In this document: positions 26,058 through 34,357 of the stretch, piece after piece
How positions within the stretch are numbered: the first letter of the stretch is position 1
Layout of the letters: the number at the start of each line of letters is the position of its first letter
Origin: Marinihelvus sp942491555
Lineage (GTDB): Bacteria > Pseudomonadota > Gammaproteobacteria > Xanthomonadales > SZUA-36
Direction of reading: 5' to 3'
NCBI GenBank assembly: GCA_942491555.1
Contig: CALOBN010000003.1
Span: 496,001 to 560,000, forward strand
DNA: 64,000 nt
Position numbers and translations under genes: made by a program
The notes under the pieces: generated by a model
What the model was told of the DNA's origin: nothing
The model's input: only the letters and a program-made list of their open reading frames with translations
The model's database searches: none

Positions 26058-26540
26058 ATTACTATTTCCCAAGGCGATTCCATCCACCACCCCCAGCACG
26101 GCATCGGCACGGTGCAATCCATTCGCGAAAGAAGCTTTTCGGGCCCTGACAACTTCAAGTTTGTAAAATTATTTTTCCCGCGCGACGACATGGTTCTCAT
26201 GGTGCGCGAGGACGACGTAGAAGAAACCATCAGAAAACCGATTGAAAAGTCGGAAGCTCGCAAGGTACTTAAGCACATCGTCGATTGGAGCGAGGCTGAG
26301 AGCGAGCAGTGGAAAGTGCGCGCGAATGCGCAGCAGAACAAACTGGATGAAGGCAATCCCTTTGCCCTGGCCGAGGTCTACAAGACCCTGAGCCAAAGGA
26401 TGGAAGCGGACAAGCTCAGCGCCGCCGACCGCAGGCAGCTCAGCCAATCTGAGCAGTGCCTTTCCGAGGAACTTGCCGCTGCGCTGAACCAGCCCCTGGC
26501 TAAGGTTTGTGCGAAGATGGAAAAGGCCGCGCGAGGTTAG
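26058..26540 (+). CDS. CarD/CdnL-like RNA-polymerase-binding regulator, start codon uncertain
   Basis: About 160 residues. The N-terminal SH3-like RNA-polymerase interaction domain reads ISQGDSIHHPQHGIGTVQSIRER, then VKLFFPRDDMVLMVREDDVEE, matching CarD (V.YP.hGvG.I ... l.ip...l.vPv). The helical half SEARKVLKHIVDWSEAESEQWKVRANAQQNKLDEGNPFALAEVYKTLSQR matches the CarD C-terminal domain. In frame, an ATG lies at 26010 without a Shine-Dalgarno site. The only strong ribosome site, AAGGAG at 26045-26050, is placed 7 bases before an ATT codon at 26058, where the family N-terminus begins. A rare ATT start is therefore plausible. Likely role: stabilising open promoter complexes. Confidence 0.85.
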   Translation: MTISQGDSIHHPQHGIGTVQSIRERSFSGPDNFKFVKLFFPRDDMVLMVREDDVEETIRKPIEKSEARKVLKHIVDWSEAESEQWKVRANAQQNKLDEGNPFALAEVYKTLSQRMEADKLSAADRRQLSQSEQCLSEELAAALNQPLAKVCAKMEKAARG

Positions 26541-26559
26541 TTAGAAAGATCCTGGATCC

Positions 26560-27024
26560 ATGAGCAGTACCACGATTTGGGTAGACGCTGACGCCTGTCC
26601 AAATGTCATCAAGGATATCCTCTACAGAGTAGCTGACCGTGTGTGCATTAATGTGGTGCTGGTTGCTAACCAGCACCTCACGGTTCCGGGCTCACCTTAC
26701 ATAAAGGCCGTTCAGGTAGCTGGCGGATTTGATGTGGCAGACAATCATATCGTGCAGGAATGTCGCGAGGGCGACCTGGTTGTCACTGCTGATATTCCAC
26801 TTGCTGCCGAGGTCGTGGACAAAAACGCGGCGGCCTTAAACCCCCGGGGTGAGCGCTATACCCGCGAAAACATTCGTCAACGACTTAATATGCGCGATTT
26901 CATGGATACCATGAGGGGCAGCGGTGTTGCCACCGGCGGGCCACCCCCGCTAAGCCCGTCAGACCGGCAGGCCTTTGCCAATCAACTCGACCGCTGGGTC
27001 GCAAAACTACCGTCCCGCGACTAG
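26560..27024 (+). CDS. YaiI/YqxD family (UPF0178, DUF188) protein
   Basis: 154 residues, full family length. Signature IWVDADACPNVIKDILYRVA at the N-terminus, with GFDVADNHIVQECREGDLVVTADIPLAAEVV and LNPRGERYTRENIRQRLNMRDFMD further on, a near-textbook UPF0178 protein. The fold is PIN-like (Asp in WVDADACP, Asp in VADNH, TADIPLA), so a nuclease function has been proposed but not established. Same strand as the CarD-like gene, 19 bases after it. Overlaps the convergent membrane gene by 4 bases. Confidence 0.95.
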   Translation: MSSTTIWVDADACPNVIKDILYRVADRVCINVVLVANQHLTVPGSPYIKAVQVAGGFDVADNHIVQECREGDLVVTADIPLAAEVVDKNAAALNPRGERYTRENIRQRLNMRDFMDTMRGSGVATGGPPPLSPSDRQAFANQLDRWVAKLPSRD

Positions 27025-27629
27025 GTCACATCGTTAACGGGCGACGGTCTCACCTTGCCGAAAACCAGCAATTCCGCACCACCCATCAGCATGAAATATA
27101 CCGCGGCCGCGGCAACCGCCCGATAAGGTTCCCGTTCCCAGATCCCACCACCCCGGCCAGGGTAGACCACGGTCACCACTTCTTTCGTAATGCCCCACTC
27201 GGGGACCGGTATAAAGATGCTGGCAGCGACGATTAACAGGTACAGCGTGACACCGATTGCTGATCGGGATACCTGGCTGTTGAAATCCACCTTGCCCATG
27301 GCGAGCGCAGAAATCAGGCGACCGGACACCACGCCGGCAAAGATCCACAGCAGAGCCGGGCTGTCCGTGGAATGGGCCATCGCCCAGGTCAGAAGTGAAT
27401 AGAAGAACAGTATGCACAGCATCCCCCAGCGCCGCTTGGCCGGCGGCACTTCCGGCCTGAACAGGGACGCCATGAAGACACCGGAATGCAGCAGAATAAA
27501 CTCCAGCAACATCAGCCCGACACCAAACCGGACCCAGCTTCCTTCGTCACGGGCCATTGGGTCGGCCCACACACCAAACAATGCCCAGGACAGCAACAGG
27601 CAGGGCGCGGCAGCCAATGCCGCGACCAA
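27021..27629 (-). CDS. Integral membrane protein, unknown
   Basis: About 202 residues with five or six hydrophobic helices (MLLEFILLHSGVFMASLF, GMLCILFFYSLLTWAMA, LLWIFAGVVSGRLISALA, VTLYLLIVAASIFIP, YFMLMGGAELLVF). The start is unsure: TTG at 27629 is the first candidate and the frame closes with a stop 27 bases further upstream. No family is recognised. Positively charged short loops (RPEVPPAKRR) suggest the cytosolic side. It overlaps yaiI by 4 bases, tail to tail. Confidence 0.55.
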   Translation of the reverse strand: MVAALAAAPCLLLSWALFGVWADPMARDEGSWVRFGVGLMLLEFILLHSGVFMASLFRPEVPPAKRRWGMLCILFFYSLLTWAMAHSTDSPALLWIFAGVVSGRLISALAMGKVDFNSQVSRSAIGVTLYLLIVAASIFIPVPEWGITKEVVTVVYPGRGGGIWEREPYRAVAAAAVYFMLMGGAELLVFGKVRPSPVNDVT

Positions 27630-27777
27630 CCAACAACAGAACGACCACCCAGGTCAGGAACTGATGCAGCAGCAGGGGTTTCAACAGTCACTAAAGAACC
27701 TCCCGGCGGTCGCTAATTGCAGCGACGGGTTATTATTCGCACCCTAATCTAGCAGACAAGCTCTTCCGGTGATTGCC

Positions 27778-28617
27778 ATGACCTCGATAAATAACCTGCG
27801 GCCGGGCCGCCCGCATGCACTGCTTACGGGCTTTTTTCTTGCCGCGCTTATCCTTGTGTTCGCGCCTGCCGTTCATGCAGCTGAGCCTGATACAGAACCG
27901 CAACGTCTGGAGCCCTATCACTATCGTCCTTTAATGCAGGCTCAAGAGGCCGTAACGAGGACAATTGATACTGCCAGGGAGGACGGAAAACTTGCATTGA
28001 TCGTACTGGGGGCGGAATGGTGTCATGACAGTCGCGCCTTTGGTGTCCGTTTGTCACAGCCGTCCATGCAGGACATTATTAAAGAGAGCTTCGTCACACA
28101 GTTTGTCGATGTTGGCTATCTTGAGGACCGGCGCGCGATCACCGCACCACTGGGATACCCCATTAACTTTGGTACGCCAACCGTGCTGGTCATAGATCCG
28201 CAGTCTGGCGTGCTGCTTAATTTCGCCGATGTAAGTATCTGGCAAAACGCCGATTCCGTGCCCCTGGAGGATTACGAGCACTATTTCTCCAGCCTTGCGG
28301 TTAACTGGAGCCAGGGCCTTGTCGATCCCCTGATCAACGAACCTTCCGTTGAGCTCCAGTCATTCACAGATCACAATATTCAGCGACTCCTGGCCGGCTA
28401 TGCGGCACTGGGGCCCATGCTCGAGGACTATGACAACGACAAGCTGGAAGACACGGAGTCCTTCGAAGCCCTTTGGGCAGAGGTAAGGGACTTTCGTGCT
28501 GAGCTCCAGAGGAACATGACGGAACTGCGTATTTCTGAAGCGGGCGCGGACGGCCCGGCGGCCGGGAGTGAATGGCCGGAATACGGCCCCTTCAGCTGGG
28601 AGCTGACAGAACCCTGA
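27778..28617 (+). CDS. Exported thioredoxin-fold protein, one active-site cysteine
   Basis: 279 residues from the ATG at 27778 (a GTG three codons upstream is possible). Sec signal HALLTGFFLAALILVFAPAVHAAE. The domain at about 55-190 is thioredoxin-like: KLALIVLGAEWCHDSRAFG is the active-site strand and helix, and NFGTPTVLVIDPQSG carries the cis-proline (TPT). The usual CxxC is CHDS, so only one Cys remains, which argues against disulfide oxidoreductase cycling and for a monothiol or binding role. The C-terminal ~90 residues are helical and acidic. Periplasmic. Neighbouring genes give no clue. Confidence 0.75.
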   Translation: MTSINNLRPGRPHALLTGFFLAALILVFAPAVHAAEPDTEPQRLEPYHYRPLMQAQEAVTRTIDTAREDGKLALIVLGAEWCHDSRAFGVRLSQPSMQDIIKESFVTQFVDVGYLEDRRAITAPLGYPINFGTPTVLVIDPQSGVLLNFADVSIWQNADSVPLEDYEHYFSSLAVNWSQGLVDPLINEPSVELQSFTDHNIQRLLAGYAALGPMLEDYDNDKLEDTESFEALWAEVRDFRAELQRNMTELRISEAGADGPAAGSEWPEYGPFSWELTEP

Positions 28618-28646
28618 ACCCGCTGATATCCATGCCTGGTCCGGAC

Positions 28647-29075
28647 TTATGGCCGGGGTTTTAACACCATGCTGCCATCGTTGGGCGGCGGGACCGGCTG
28701 TGGCAGTGGCCGGTGAACCGGCGGGCGATGGGGACGGTTTGGACGGTTGGGACGCCACCAATAGCCGGGATAAAACCTGGGTGTTTCCACAATAACCTGC
28801 TGAGGTGGCGGTGCCTGCCGCGGTGCACGCGCTGCGGCCTCACGACGTTCTTCCCGCTCCTCTGCGCGCTGTGCCTTGCGTTCTGCCAACTGCTCACGGA
28901 CCGCCTCTGGTGGTCCAATCTCTATGCCCGAAGTGCTGTCATCCACCACCACGATCGTCGCCGATTCTCCGCAGGGCTGATCAGAAAACTCCACGCCAGC
29001 GGCGGTGTCACACCGATAGATCTGTGCCTGAGCATGGCCGGCCAGGATCGCGAGAAATATCAGTGACCATTTCAT
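28647..29075 (-). CDS. DUF4124 protein with proline-rich tail
   Basis: 142 residues from the ATG at 29075 (MKWSLIFLAILAGHAQAQ, Sec signal). The DUF4124 motif follows directly: IYRCDTAAGVEFSDQPCGESATIV, with the Y.C....G...fSD.PCg pattern and its Cys pair. After it come a charged helix (QLAERKAQRAEEREERREAAAR) and a Pro/Arg-rich tail (NRPNRPHRPPVHRPLPQPVPPP) resembling peptidoglycan- or surface-associated linkers. Role unknown. Convergent with the thioredoxin-fold gene. Confidence 0.8.
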   Translation of the reverse strand: MKWSLIFLAILAGHAQAQIYRCDTAAGVEFSDQPCGESATIVVVDDSTSGIEIGPPEAVREQLAERKAQRAEEREERREAAARAPRQAPPPQQVIVETPRFYPGYWWRPNRPNRPHRPPVHRPLPQPVPPPNDGSMVLKPRP

Positions 29076-29236
29076 AAATAAATCCAAGGCTCGGAAAACA
29101 TCATCAAGTTTCAGTATAGGAAAACCACGTGAACAAGGTCTGAAGCACCACCGGAGCGGACGCCATTAGCAGGGCATCCGCCTTCAATCGGACAACTTCT
29201 TGCTAACCTTAATGCATCCCGTCGCATCAAATCCTC

Positions 29237-29974
29237 ATGGCAGCCCAGATAAGCAGCTCCTCAATGCCCGGCGAGTCCGAATTTCACCAGGCGATCTCCC
29301 GCCGCAGCGACCATTGGTATGGCGCCTGCCTGCGAATTACGCGCAGCCCGGAGCTCGCGCGCGATGCCATGCAGGATGGCTTGCTGAGCGCCTGGCGCAA
29401 ACGACGCCAGTTTGAGGGTGGCGCACAACTGGAAACCTGGATTCACCGGATTTGTGTGAATTCCGCCCTGTCATTGGTTCGCGCCCGGCACCCGGAGCGC
29501 TGGGCACCCCTGGACATGGATGTCAGCGATGAGGAATTTGATCCTGCGGTGCGTCAGCTGGGCATCATGGGCGCCACTGCTGAGCTTGCACAATTAAGCG
29601 AAAGGCCCGGCGCATCGGAAAGCCTGATTCAGGCCTATGCGATCGCCGGCGACACGCAAAGCCTGTTGATTCTTGCCCGGGATAACAGCGATCCGGAACG
29701 CCAGATGGCCGCCCTGCAGGGATTGGGGATAGCCGGCGGTGATGGCTCCACAGAAGCTTTTCTGGAAATCTATCGCGGCACGGACAACTACGAGGTCAAG
29801 GAAGCGGTCATGCACGGGCTGATGATTGCCGGTGATGACAGTGCCGTGCTTGAGCTGTTCAAGGCGGCCGAGGACGACCAGGAAAAGGCCGACTTGTTGC
29901 GGACCCTGGTGATCATGGACAGTGATGCAGCCATAGACGCTATCGATGCTGCCCTCGGCGGGAACGGATCATGA
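29237..29974 (+). CDS. Chimera: ECF sigma region 2 fused to HEAT repeats
   Basis: 245 residues. Residues ~20-85 are ECF sigma-70 region 2: WYGACLRITRSPELARDAMQDGLLSAWRKRRQFEG, then LETWIHRICVNSALSLVRAR, including the core-polymerase-binding and -10 recognition helices. No linker or region 4 (the -35 reader) follows. At about residue 100 the protein changes into HEAT-type repeats (GIMGATAELAQLSERPG, AYAIAGDTQSLLILARD, GLGIAGGDGSTEAFLEIYRG, GLMIAGDDSAVLELFKAAED). In proteobacteria HEAT repeats of this kind occur in separate proteins encoded beside ECF sigma genes. An internal deletion joining a sigma gene to a downstream HEAT gene is the simplest origin. The stop overlaps the next ATG (ATGA). 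Confidence 0.75.
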   Translation: MAAQISSSSMPGESEFHQAISRRSDHWYGACLRITRSPELARDAMQDGLLSAWRKRRQFEGGAQLETWIHRICVNSALSLVRARHPERWAPLDMDVSDEEFDPAVRQLGIMGATAELAQLSERPGASESLIQAYAIAGDTQSLLILARDNSDPERQMAALQGLGIAGGDGSTEAFLEIYRGTDNYEVKEAVMHGLMIAGDDSAVLELFKAAEDDQEKADLLRTLVIMDSDAAIDAIDAALGGNGS

Positions 29975-30241
29975 GACCCTCATTGATCCTGTTGACCTGC
30001 GCTCTGGGCCTGTCCACACCGCTGAGCAGCAGCGGGCAAACCCAGGTGCAAACATTTGACCATGACGGCTGGTACAGCTGGCGTGTCGAGGCCCTGCCCA
30101 ATGCGCCTGAATGTCCTGGTTGTAATTGTTGGTAGCGACGAGCAGTCAATGCATAACCGTCAAAGCGCTTTGTTCTGGCTTGCACAGCTTGAAGACGGTT
30201 CTGGTGTCGGGTTCATCCACGATCTGCTGCTCACGAACTGA
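29971..30241 (+). pseudogene. Decayed exported HEAT-repeat protein gene
   Basis: Starts with a 54-codon frame (29971-30135): signal peptide MRPSLILLTCALGLSTPLSSSG, then the segment TFDHDGWYSWRVEALPNAPE and a Cys-rich end CPGCNCW before TAG. From about 30134 the +1 frame continues with DEQSMHNRQSALFWLAQLED and ends at 30241. RQSALFWLAQ reads as a HEAT helix, as in 'ALFWL.Q' repeats of exported HEAT proteins. Two pieces of one protein in different frames, with the middle and the C-terminal repeats missing, indicate deletion plus frameshift. The alternative is that only the 54-residue peptide is expressed. Confidence 0.55.
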
Positions 30242-30410
30242 GGCAGATGTTTGCAGCCCCGCATGACAACATGCCTGCGACCGCATCATCCTGAAGTGGT
30301 CCGGGTAACAATTACCTGCTGGTCCTGTAACAGCACCTATTGGCAACGTGACAGTTAATTGGCTAAGGTACAGGCCATTTCAAGAGTTGAGCCACGGCTC
30401 AGGAGCTGTC

Positions 30411-32240
30411 ATGAAACGTTCTACCCTTTTCTTGCTTTGCCTTTCAGCGGGGCTCGTACTTGCCCTGCCCGTGGCCACCCTGGCCGACAACCACACGCTC
30501 ACCGAGCAGGACGCCGCCGAATTTATCGCAGAGGTTGAACAGTTCTCGCGGGAATACGGCGAGTACGCCGCGCGGATAGCCTGGGCGCAGGCCACCAACA
30601 TCACCTTTGACACCAACTGGCTGGCCACGCGGGCGGATACCGAAGCCACGGAAATGGGCGTCAAATTCGCCAATCGGGCCAAGGATTTCAATGATATAGA
30701 GCTGCCGGCAGAAATGCGCCGCAAGATGAACAAGATCAAACTGGGCGTCAATCTACCCGCACCCACCCGCGAGGGAGCAGCTGCCGAACTCGCCGCAATC
30801 AGTACACGTATGAGTTCCACCTACGCGACCGGAAAAATTGAACTGGATGGCGAGATGGTTTCCGGCAACGACCTGGAAGCACTAATGGGAACAGTCCGTG
30901 ATCCGGAGCTGCTCGAGTACATGTGGACTGCCTGGCGCGAGATGCCCGTTGCACCGCTCGAAGATGGCGGCAACATGAAGAGCGATTATGCGGCCATGGT
31001 CGCCCTTTCAAACGAGGGCGCGCGTGAGCTTGGCTTTGCTGATGTGGGCGCCATGTGGCGATCGCGTTATGACCTGCCGCCGGCCGAGTTTGCCGAGGAA
31101 ACAGATCGCTTATGGGGCCAGGTCAAGCCACTCTACAACGAGCTGCAGTGCCATGTCCGGGCCAGGCTCAACGACCAGTACGGCGATGAAGTCGTACCAC
31201 TGAACCAACCCATTCGCGCCGATCTGCTGGGCAATATGTGGGCTCAAACCTGGGGCAATATTTATGACCTCGTGGGTCCTGCCGAATCAGACCCGGGTTT
31301 TGACCTGACCGAACTGCTGGTCGAGAACGACTTTACGCCCACACAAATCGTGGAAACCGGCGAAGCGTTTTTCTCATCACTGGGCTTTGAACCACTACCC
31401 GAGACATTCTGGGAACGCTCCCAGATCACCATGCCGCGGGATCGCGAAGTGGTGTGCCATGCCTCGGCCTGGAACCTTGACGGGCAGGATGATATCCGCA
31501 TCAAGATGTGTACCAAGGTTAATGGCGACGACTTTAATACGGTGCATCACGAACTCGGGCACAACTACTATCAGCGGGCCTACAAGGAGCAGTCACCCAT
31601 CTTCCAAACCGGTGCCAATGGCGGTTTCCATGAAGCCATCGGCGACATGATCGCGCTGTCGCTGACCCCGGAATATCTGCAAACCATTGGTCTGCTCGAC
31701 ACGGTACCGGATGCATCCAGCGATGTTGGCCTGCTGATGGCCCGCGCCCTGGACAAGGTCGCTTTCCAACCCTTCGGGCTGCTGATGGACAAATGGCGCT
31801 GGCAGGTATTTTCAGGCGAGCTTACACCGGAAACCTATAACGATGGCTGGTGGGCCCTGCGCACCGAGTACCAGGGAATCCGGCCGCCCGTTGAGCGCTC
31901 TGATGCCATGTTCGACCCGGGCTCGAAATACCATATCCCGGCCAACGTCTCCTACACGCGTTACTTTATCGCGCATATCCTGCAGTTCCAGTTCCACCAG
32001 GCCGCTTGTGAAATGGCCGGCTGGGAAGGGCCCCTTCACCGCTGCTCAATCTATGGATCAGAGGAGGTTGGTGAGCGGTTTAATGCCATGCTGGAGCTCG
32101 GTGCATCAATGCCCTGGCCGGACGCCCTGGAAGCCTTTACCGGCAGCCGCGAAATGGACGGTACCGCGATGGTGGAATATTTCGCGCCGCTAATGGCATG
32201 GCTGGAAATCCAGAACGCTGATCGCGAGTGCGGCTGGTAA
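30411..32240 (+). CDS. M2 family peptidyl-dipeptidase (ACE-like)
   Basis: 609 residues from the ATG at 30411, giving a Sec signal (MKRSTLFLLCLSAGLVLALPVATLAD); an upstream ATG would bury it. The M2 zinc site is HHELGHNYYQRAYKEQ (HExxH about 378) with the third ligand in FHEAIGDMIALS (about 407). The ACE-typical substrate and chloride-region strings follow (FQPFGLLMDKWRWQVFSGEL, YFIAHILQFQFHQAAC). It removes C-terminal dipeptides from peptides in the periplasm. Bacterial M2 enzymes are common in exported-peptidase-rich gammaproteobacteria. Long upstream region holds the pseudogene above. Monocistronic. Confidence 0.96.
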   Translation: MKRSTLFLLCLSAGLVLALPVATLADNHTLTEQDAAEFIAEVEQFSREYGEYAARIAWAQATNITFDTNWLATRADTEATEMGVKFANRAKDFNDIELPAEMRRKMNKIKLGVNLPAPTREGAAAELAAISTRMSSTYATGKIELDGEMVSGNDLEALMGTVRDPELLEYMWTAWREMPVAPLEDGGNMKSDYAAMVALSNEGARELGFADVGAMWRSRYDLPPAEFAEETDRLWGQVKPLYNELQCHVRARLNDQYGDEVVPLNQPIRADLLGNMWAQTWGNIYDLVGPAESDPGFDLTELLVENDFTPTQIVETGEAFFSSLGFEPLPETFWERSQITMPRDREVVCHASAWNLDGQDDIRIKMCTKVNGDDFNTVHHELGHNYYQRAYKEQSPIFQTGANGGFHEAIGDMIALSLTPEYLQTIGLLDTVPDASSDVGLLMARALDKVAFQPFGLLMDKWRWQVFSGELTPETYNDGWWALRTEYQGIRPPVERSDAMFDPGSKYHIPANVSYTRYFIAHILQFQFHQAACEMAGWEGPLHRCSIYGSEEVGERFNAMLELGASMPWPDALEAFTGSREMDGTAMVEYFAPLMAWLEIQNADRECGW

Positions 32241-32393
32241 GCCAGAAAAACATCGGACCACTGGCAACGGCCTGAATAAAGCGTTCAGCCTCGTCTTGCC
32301 CGTGATGCGCCGGTGCAAGCGGCAAACAGATCTTCAGGACAGGCGGCGTGCCCATTAACTGACCCGTTAACGGGCACGCTGCCTGCTCAGCCC

Positions 32394-34235
32394 TTAGTCC
32401 GTCTCAATGGTTGACCAGTAGTAGACATGATTGGGGTCATTGAAGCGCCCCATTTCATCTGCCAATCCCTCGACCTGCTGAAGCATTTCCTGCACGGGGC
32501 TGCGAGCGCGTGACAGTTGCTCATCAACAGCTGCATTCGACATAAACTGAGCAATCAGTTGCTGTTTGAAGTCCAGCGCCTTCTCAACATAGGTGACGGT
32601 GTAGTCATCGCCCAGGTCAGCGAGTTGCGCGCCTGCGGCAATGGCATCAGCAAGGTCTCCCAGGTCATCGACGAGACCCAGGCGGTAAGCATCCTCGCCA
32701 CTCCAAACACGGCCCTGGGCGATCTCATCGACTTCTTCGATGGACATATCACGCGACTCGGCAACGCGCATCAGAAACTCGCGATAGCCCTGCTCGATCA
32801 TGGTCTGCAGCGTGCGGCCAACCGCTTCGGGCAATTTGAGGTCCGGGCGCACACCGGCCAGTGGCGCGGTGCTGATGCCATCCACACGAATACCGAGATA
32901 CTCCTGCAGCGGGCGCTGATAGGTGGGAATCAAGGCAAAAATGCCAATCGAACCGGTGATCGTACTGGGATGCGCCCAGATCTGGTCAGAGGAAGTGCTG
33001 ATCCAATATCCACCGGAGGCGGCCACGCTGCCCATGGAAGCGATTACCTTGATGCCTTCAGCACGTGCAGCCTCCAGCTCGCGGCGGATGACCTCGGAGG
33101 CGAAAGCACTGCCACCACCGGAATCGACCCGCAGGATGATCACCTTAACGTTGTCATCATTCCGCGCCTGGCGTATCAGGGCGGCGGTTGAATCGCCGCC
33201 AATCGTCCCGGCCGGGTGGGAACCATCCAGAATCGTACCGCGTGCGATGACCACCGCAACCTTGTTACCTTCGGCAGAGCGACCAAAGCGGTCCTCATCA
33301 AGGCTCGCAAGGTAGTCCGTCATATCGGTCTGCAGGAAGCTTTTCCCCTCCTCATCTTCACCGACCATTTCGACAAGATAGGCGCGCGTCTCAATGCGCG
33401 TCAGGGCCTGGTCCACGAGGCCGAAATCAAGCGCCGCCAGCGCCGTATCACCATTGGCTGCGGTCATGATGGCTTCAAACCCCTGTGCATACTCATCTAT
33501 TTGCGCGGCACTCATGCCACGCGCCTGACCCACATCATCCAGGTAGATGCGCCACAGGTCGCCGAGCCATTCTCTGTTGGCTTCGCGGGCCGCATCGGAC
33601 ATGCCATCGAGGAGGTAAGGCTCCACAGCGGACTTGAACGTGCCCACCTTAAAGACATTAATGTCCAGGCCCAGCTTGTCGATTCCCTCGCGGTAGTACA
33701 TCCGGTAGCGCCCCATACCCTGCAGAATGACGGCGCCCATCTTGTTCATGATGATCTCGTCAGCCTGCGCTGCCAGGTAATAGCCGTCCTGTTCATAATT
33801 GTCAGCAATGGCAATGACCCGCTTGCCACTGCTTTTGAAATTACCAATCGCTTCTGCCACATCCTGCAATTTGGTCAGGCGCGCGCCGCCAAAACTGTCC
33901 AGGTTCAGGACCAGAACCGAGATCCGCTCATCATCACCAGCTGCATTGATCGCATCGACAACATCTTTGAGCAGGGTTTCCTGAAGGCTTATTCCCCGGG
34001 CCTCATCAATAACCTGGTCAAAGGACCGCGCTGTGAGCTGCTCTACCAGTTGCCCCTGGGGTGCGATGACCAGAGCTGACCCCTCCCTGACCTCCGGCAA
34101 ATTGTTCTTGAACAAGATAACCAGCACGCCAATGACAATGGCAAGAAAAAGCAGATTGACGAGGATCCGGCGGGTACGGTCGATGCCGTTCCAGCTTGCA
34201 CGTAAAAAGCGGGCCAGTGGGTTGGAGGAGCTCAT
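32394..34235 (-). CDS. sppA: Signal peptide peptidase SppA, 67K (long) type
   Basis: 613 residues from the ATG at 34235, giving an N-terminal anchor helix (ILVNLLFLAIVIGVLVILF). Tandem ClpP/crotonase-like S49 halves as in E. coli SppA. The catalytic Lys lies in KVGTFKSAVEPYLL (about 197) and the Ser in ASMGSVAASGGYWIST (about 403), forming the Ser/Lys dyad across halves. VIILRVDSGGGSAFASEVI is the matching oxyanion strand. It degrades cleaved signal peptides in the inner membrane from the periplasmic side. The length matches the long Gram-negative form. The gene upstream on this strand is the barrel protein at 34358. Confidence 0.96.
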   Translation of the reverse strand: MSSSNPLARFLRASWNGIDRTRRILVNLLFLAIVIGVLVILFKNNLPEVREGSALVIAPQGQLVEQLTARSFDQVIDEARGISLQETLLKDVVDAINAAGDDERISVLVLNLDSFGGARLTKLQDVAEAIGNFKSSGKRVIAIADNYEQDGYYLAAQADEIIMNKMGAVILQGMGRYRMYYREGIDKLGLDINVFKVGTFKSAVEPYLLDGMSDAAREANREWLGDLWRIYLDDVGQARGMSAAQIDEYAQGFEAIMTAANGDTALAALDFGLVDQALTRIETRAYLVEMVGEDEEGKSFLQTDMTDYLASLDEDRFGRSAEGNKVAVVIARGTILDGSHPAGTIGGDSTAALIRQARNDDNVKVIILRVDSGGGSAFASEVIRRELEAARAEGIKVIASMGSVAASGGYWISTSSDQIWAHPSTITGSIGIFALIPTYQRPLQEYLGIRVDGISTAPLAGVRPDLKLPEAVGRTLQTMIEQGYREFLMRVAESRDMSIEEVDEIAQGRVWSGEDAYRLGLVDDLGDLADAIAAGAQLADLGDDYTVTYVEKALDFKQQLIAQFMSNAAVDEQLSRARSPVQEMLQQVEGLADEMGRFNDPNHVYYWSTIETD

Positions 34236-34357
34236 AAATAGATTTCCTGATAGATAGGTGACTCGAAGGGTACCCGGTGCGCGGGCCACAGACTACACAG
34301 CCAATGCGCCGGTTCATGAATTTTGGGTATGGGCAGTTAAAGCAGTGCCTGGGAGGC

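Noticed and set aside
29237..29974. Sigma/HEAT chimera as a normal anti-sigma factor
   Set aside because: The N-terminus is clearly sigma region 2, not a zinc-binding anti-sigma domain, so that reading does not hold; assembly error remains possible.
33216..34079. 287-codon frame on the plus strand
   Set aside because: Antisense to sppA, no protein-like pattern.
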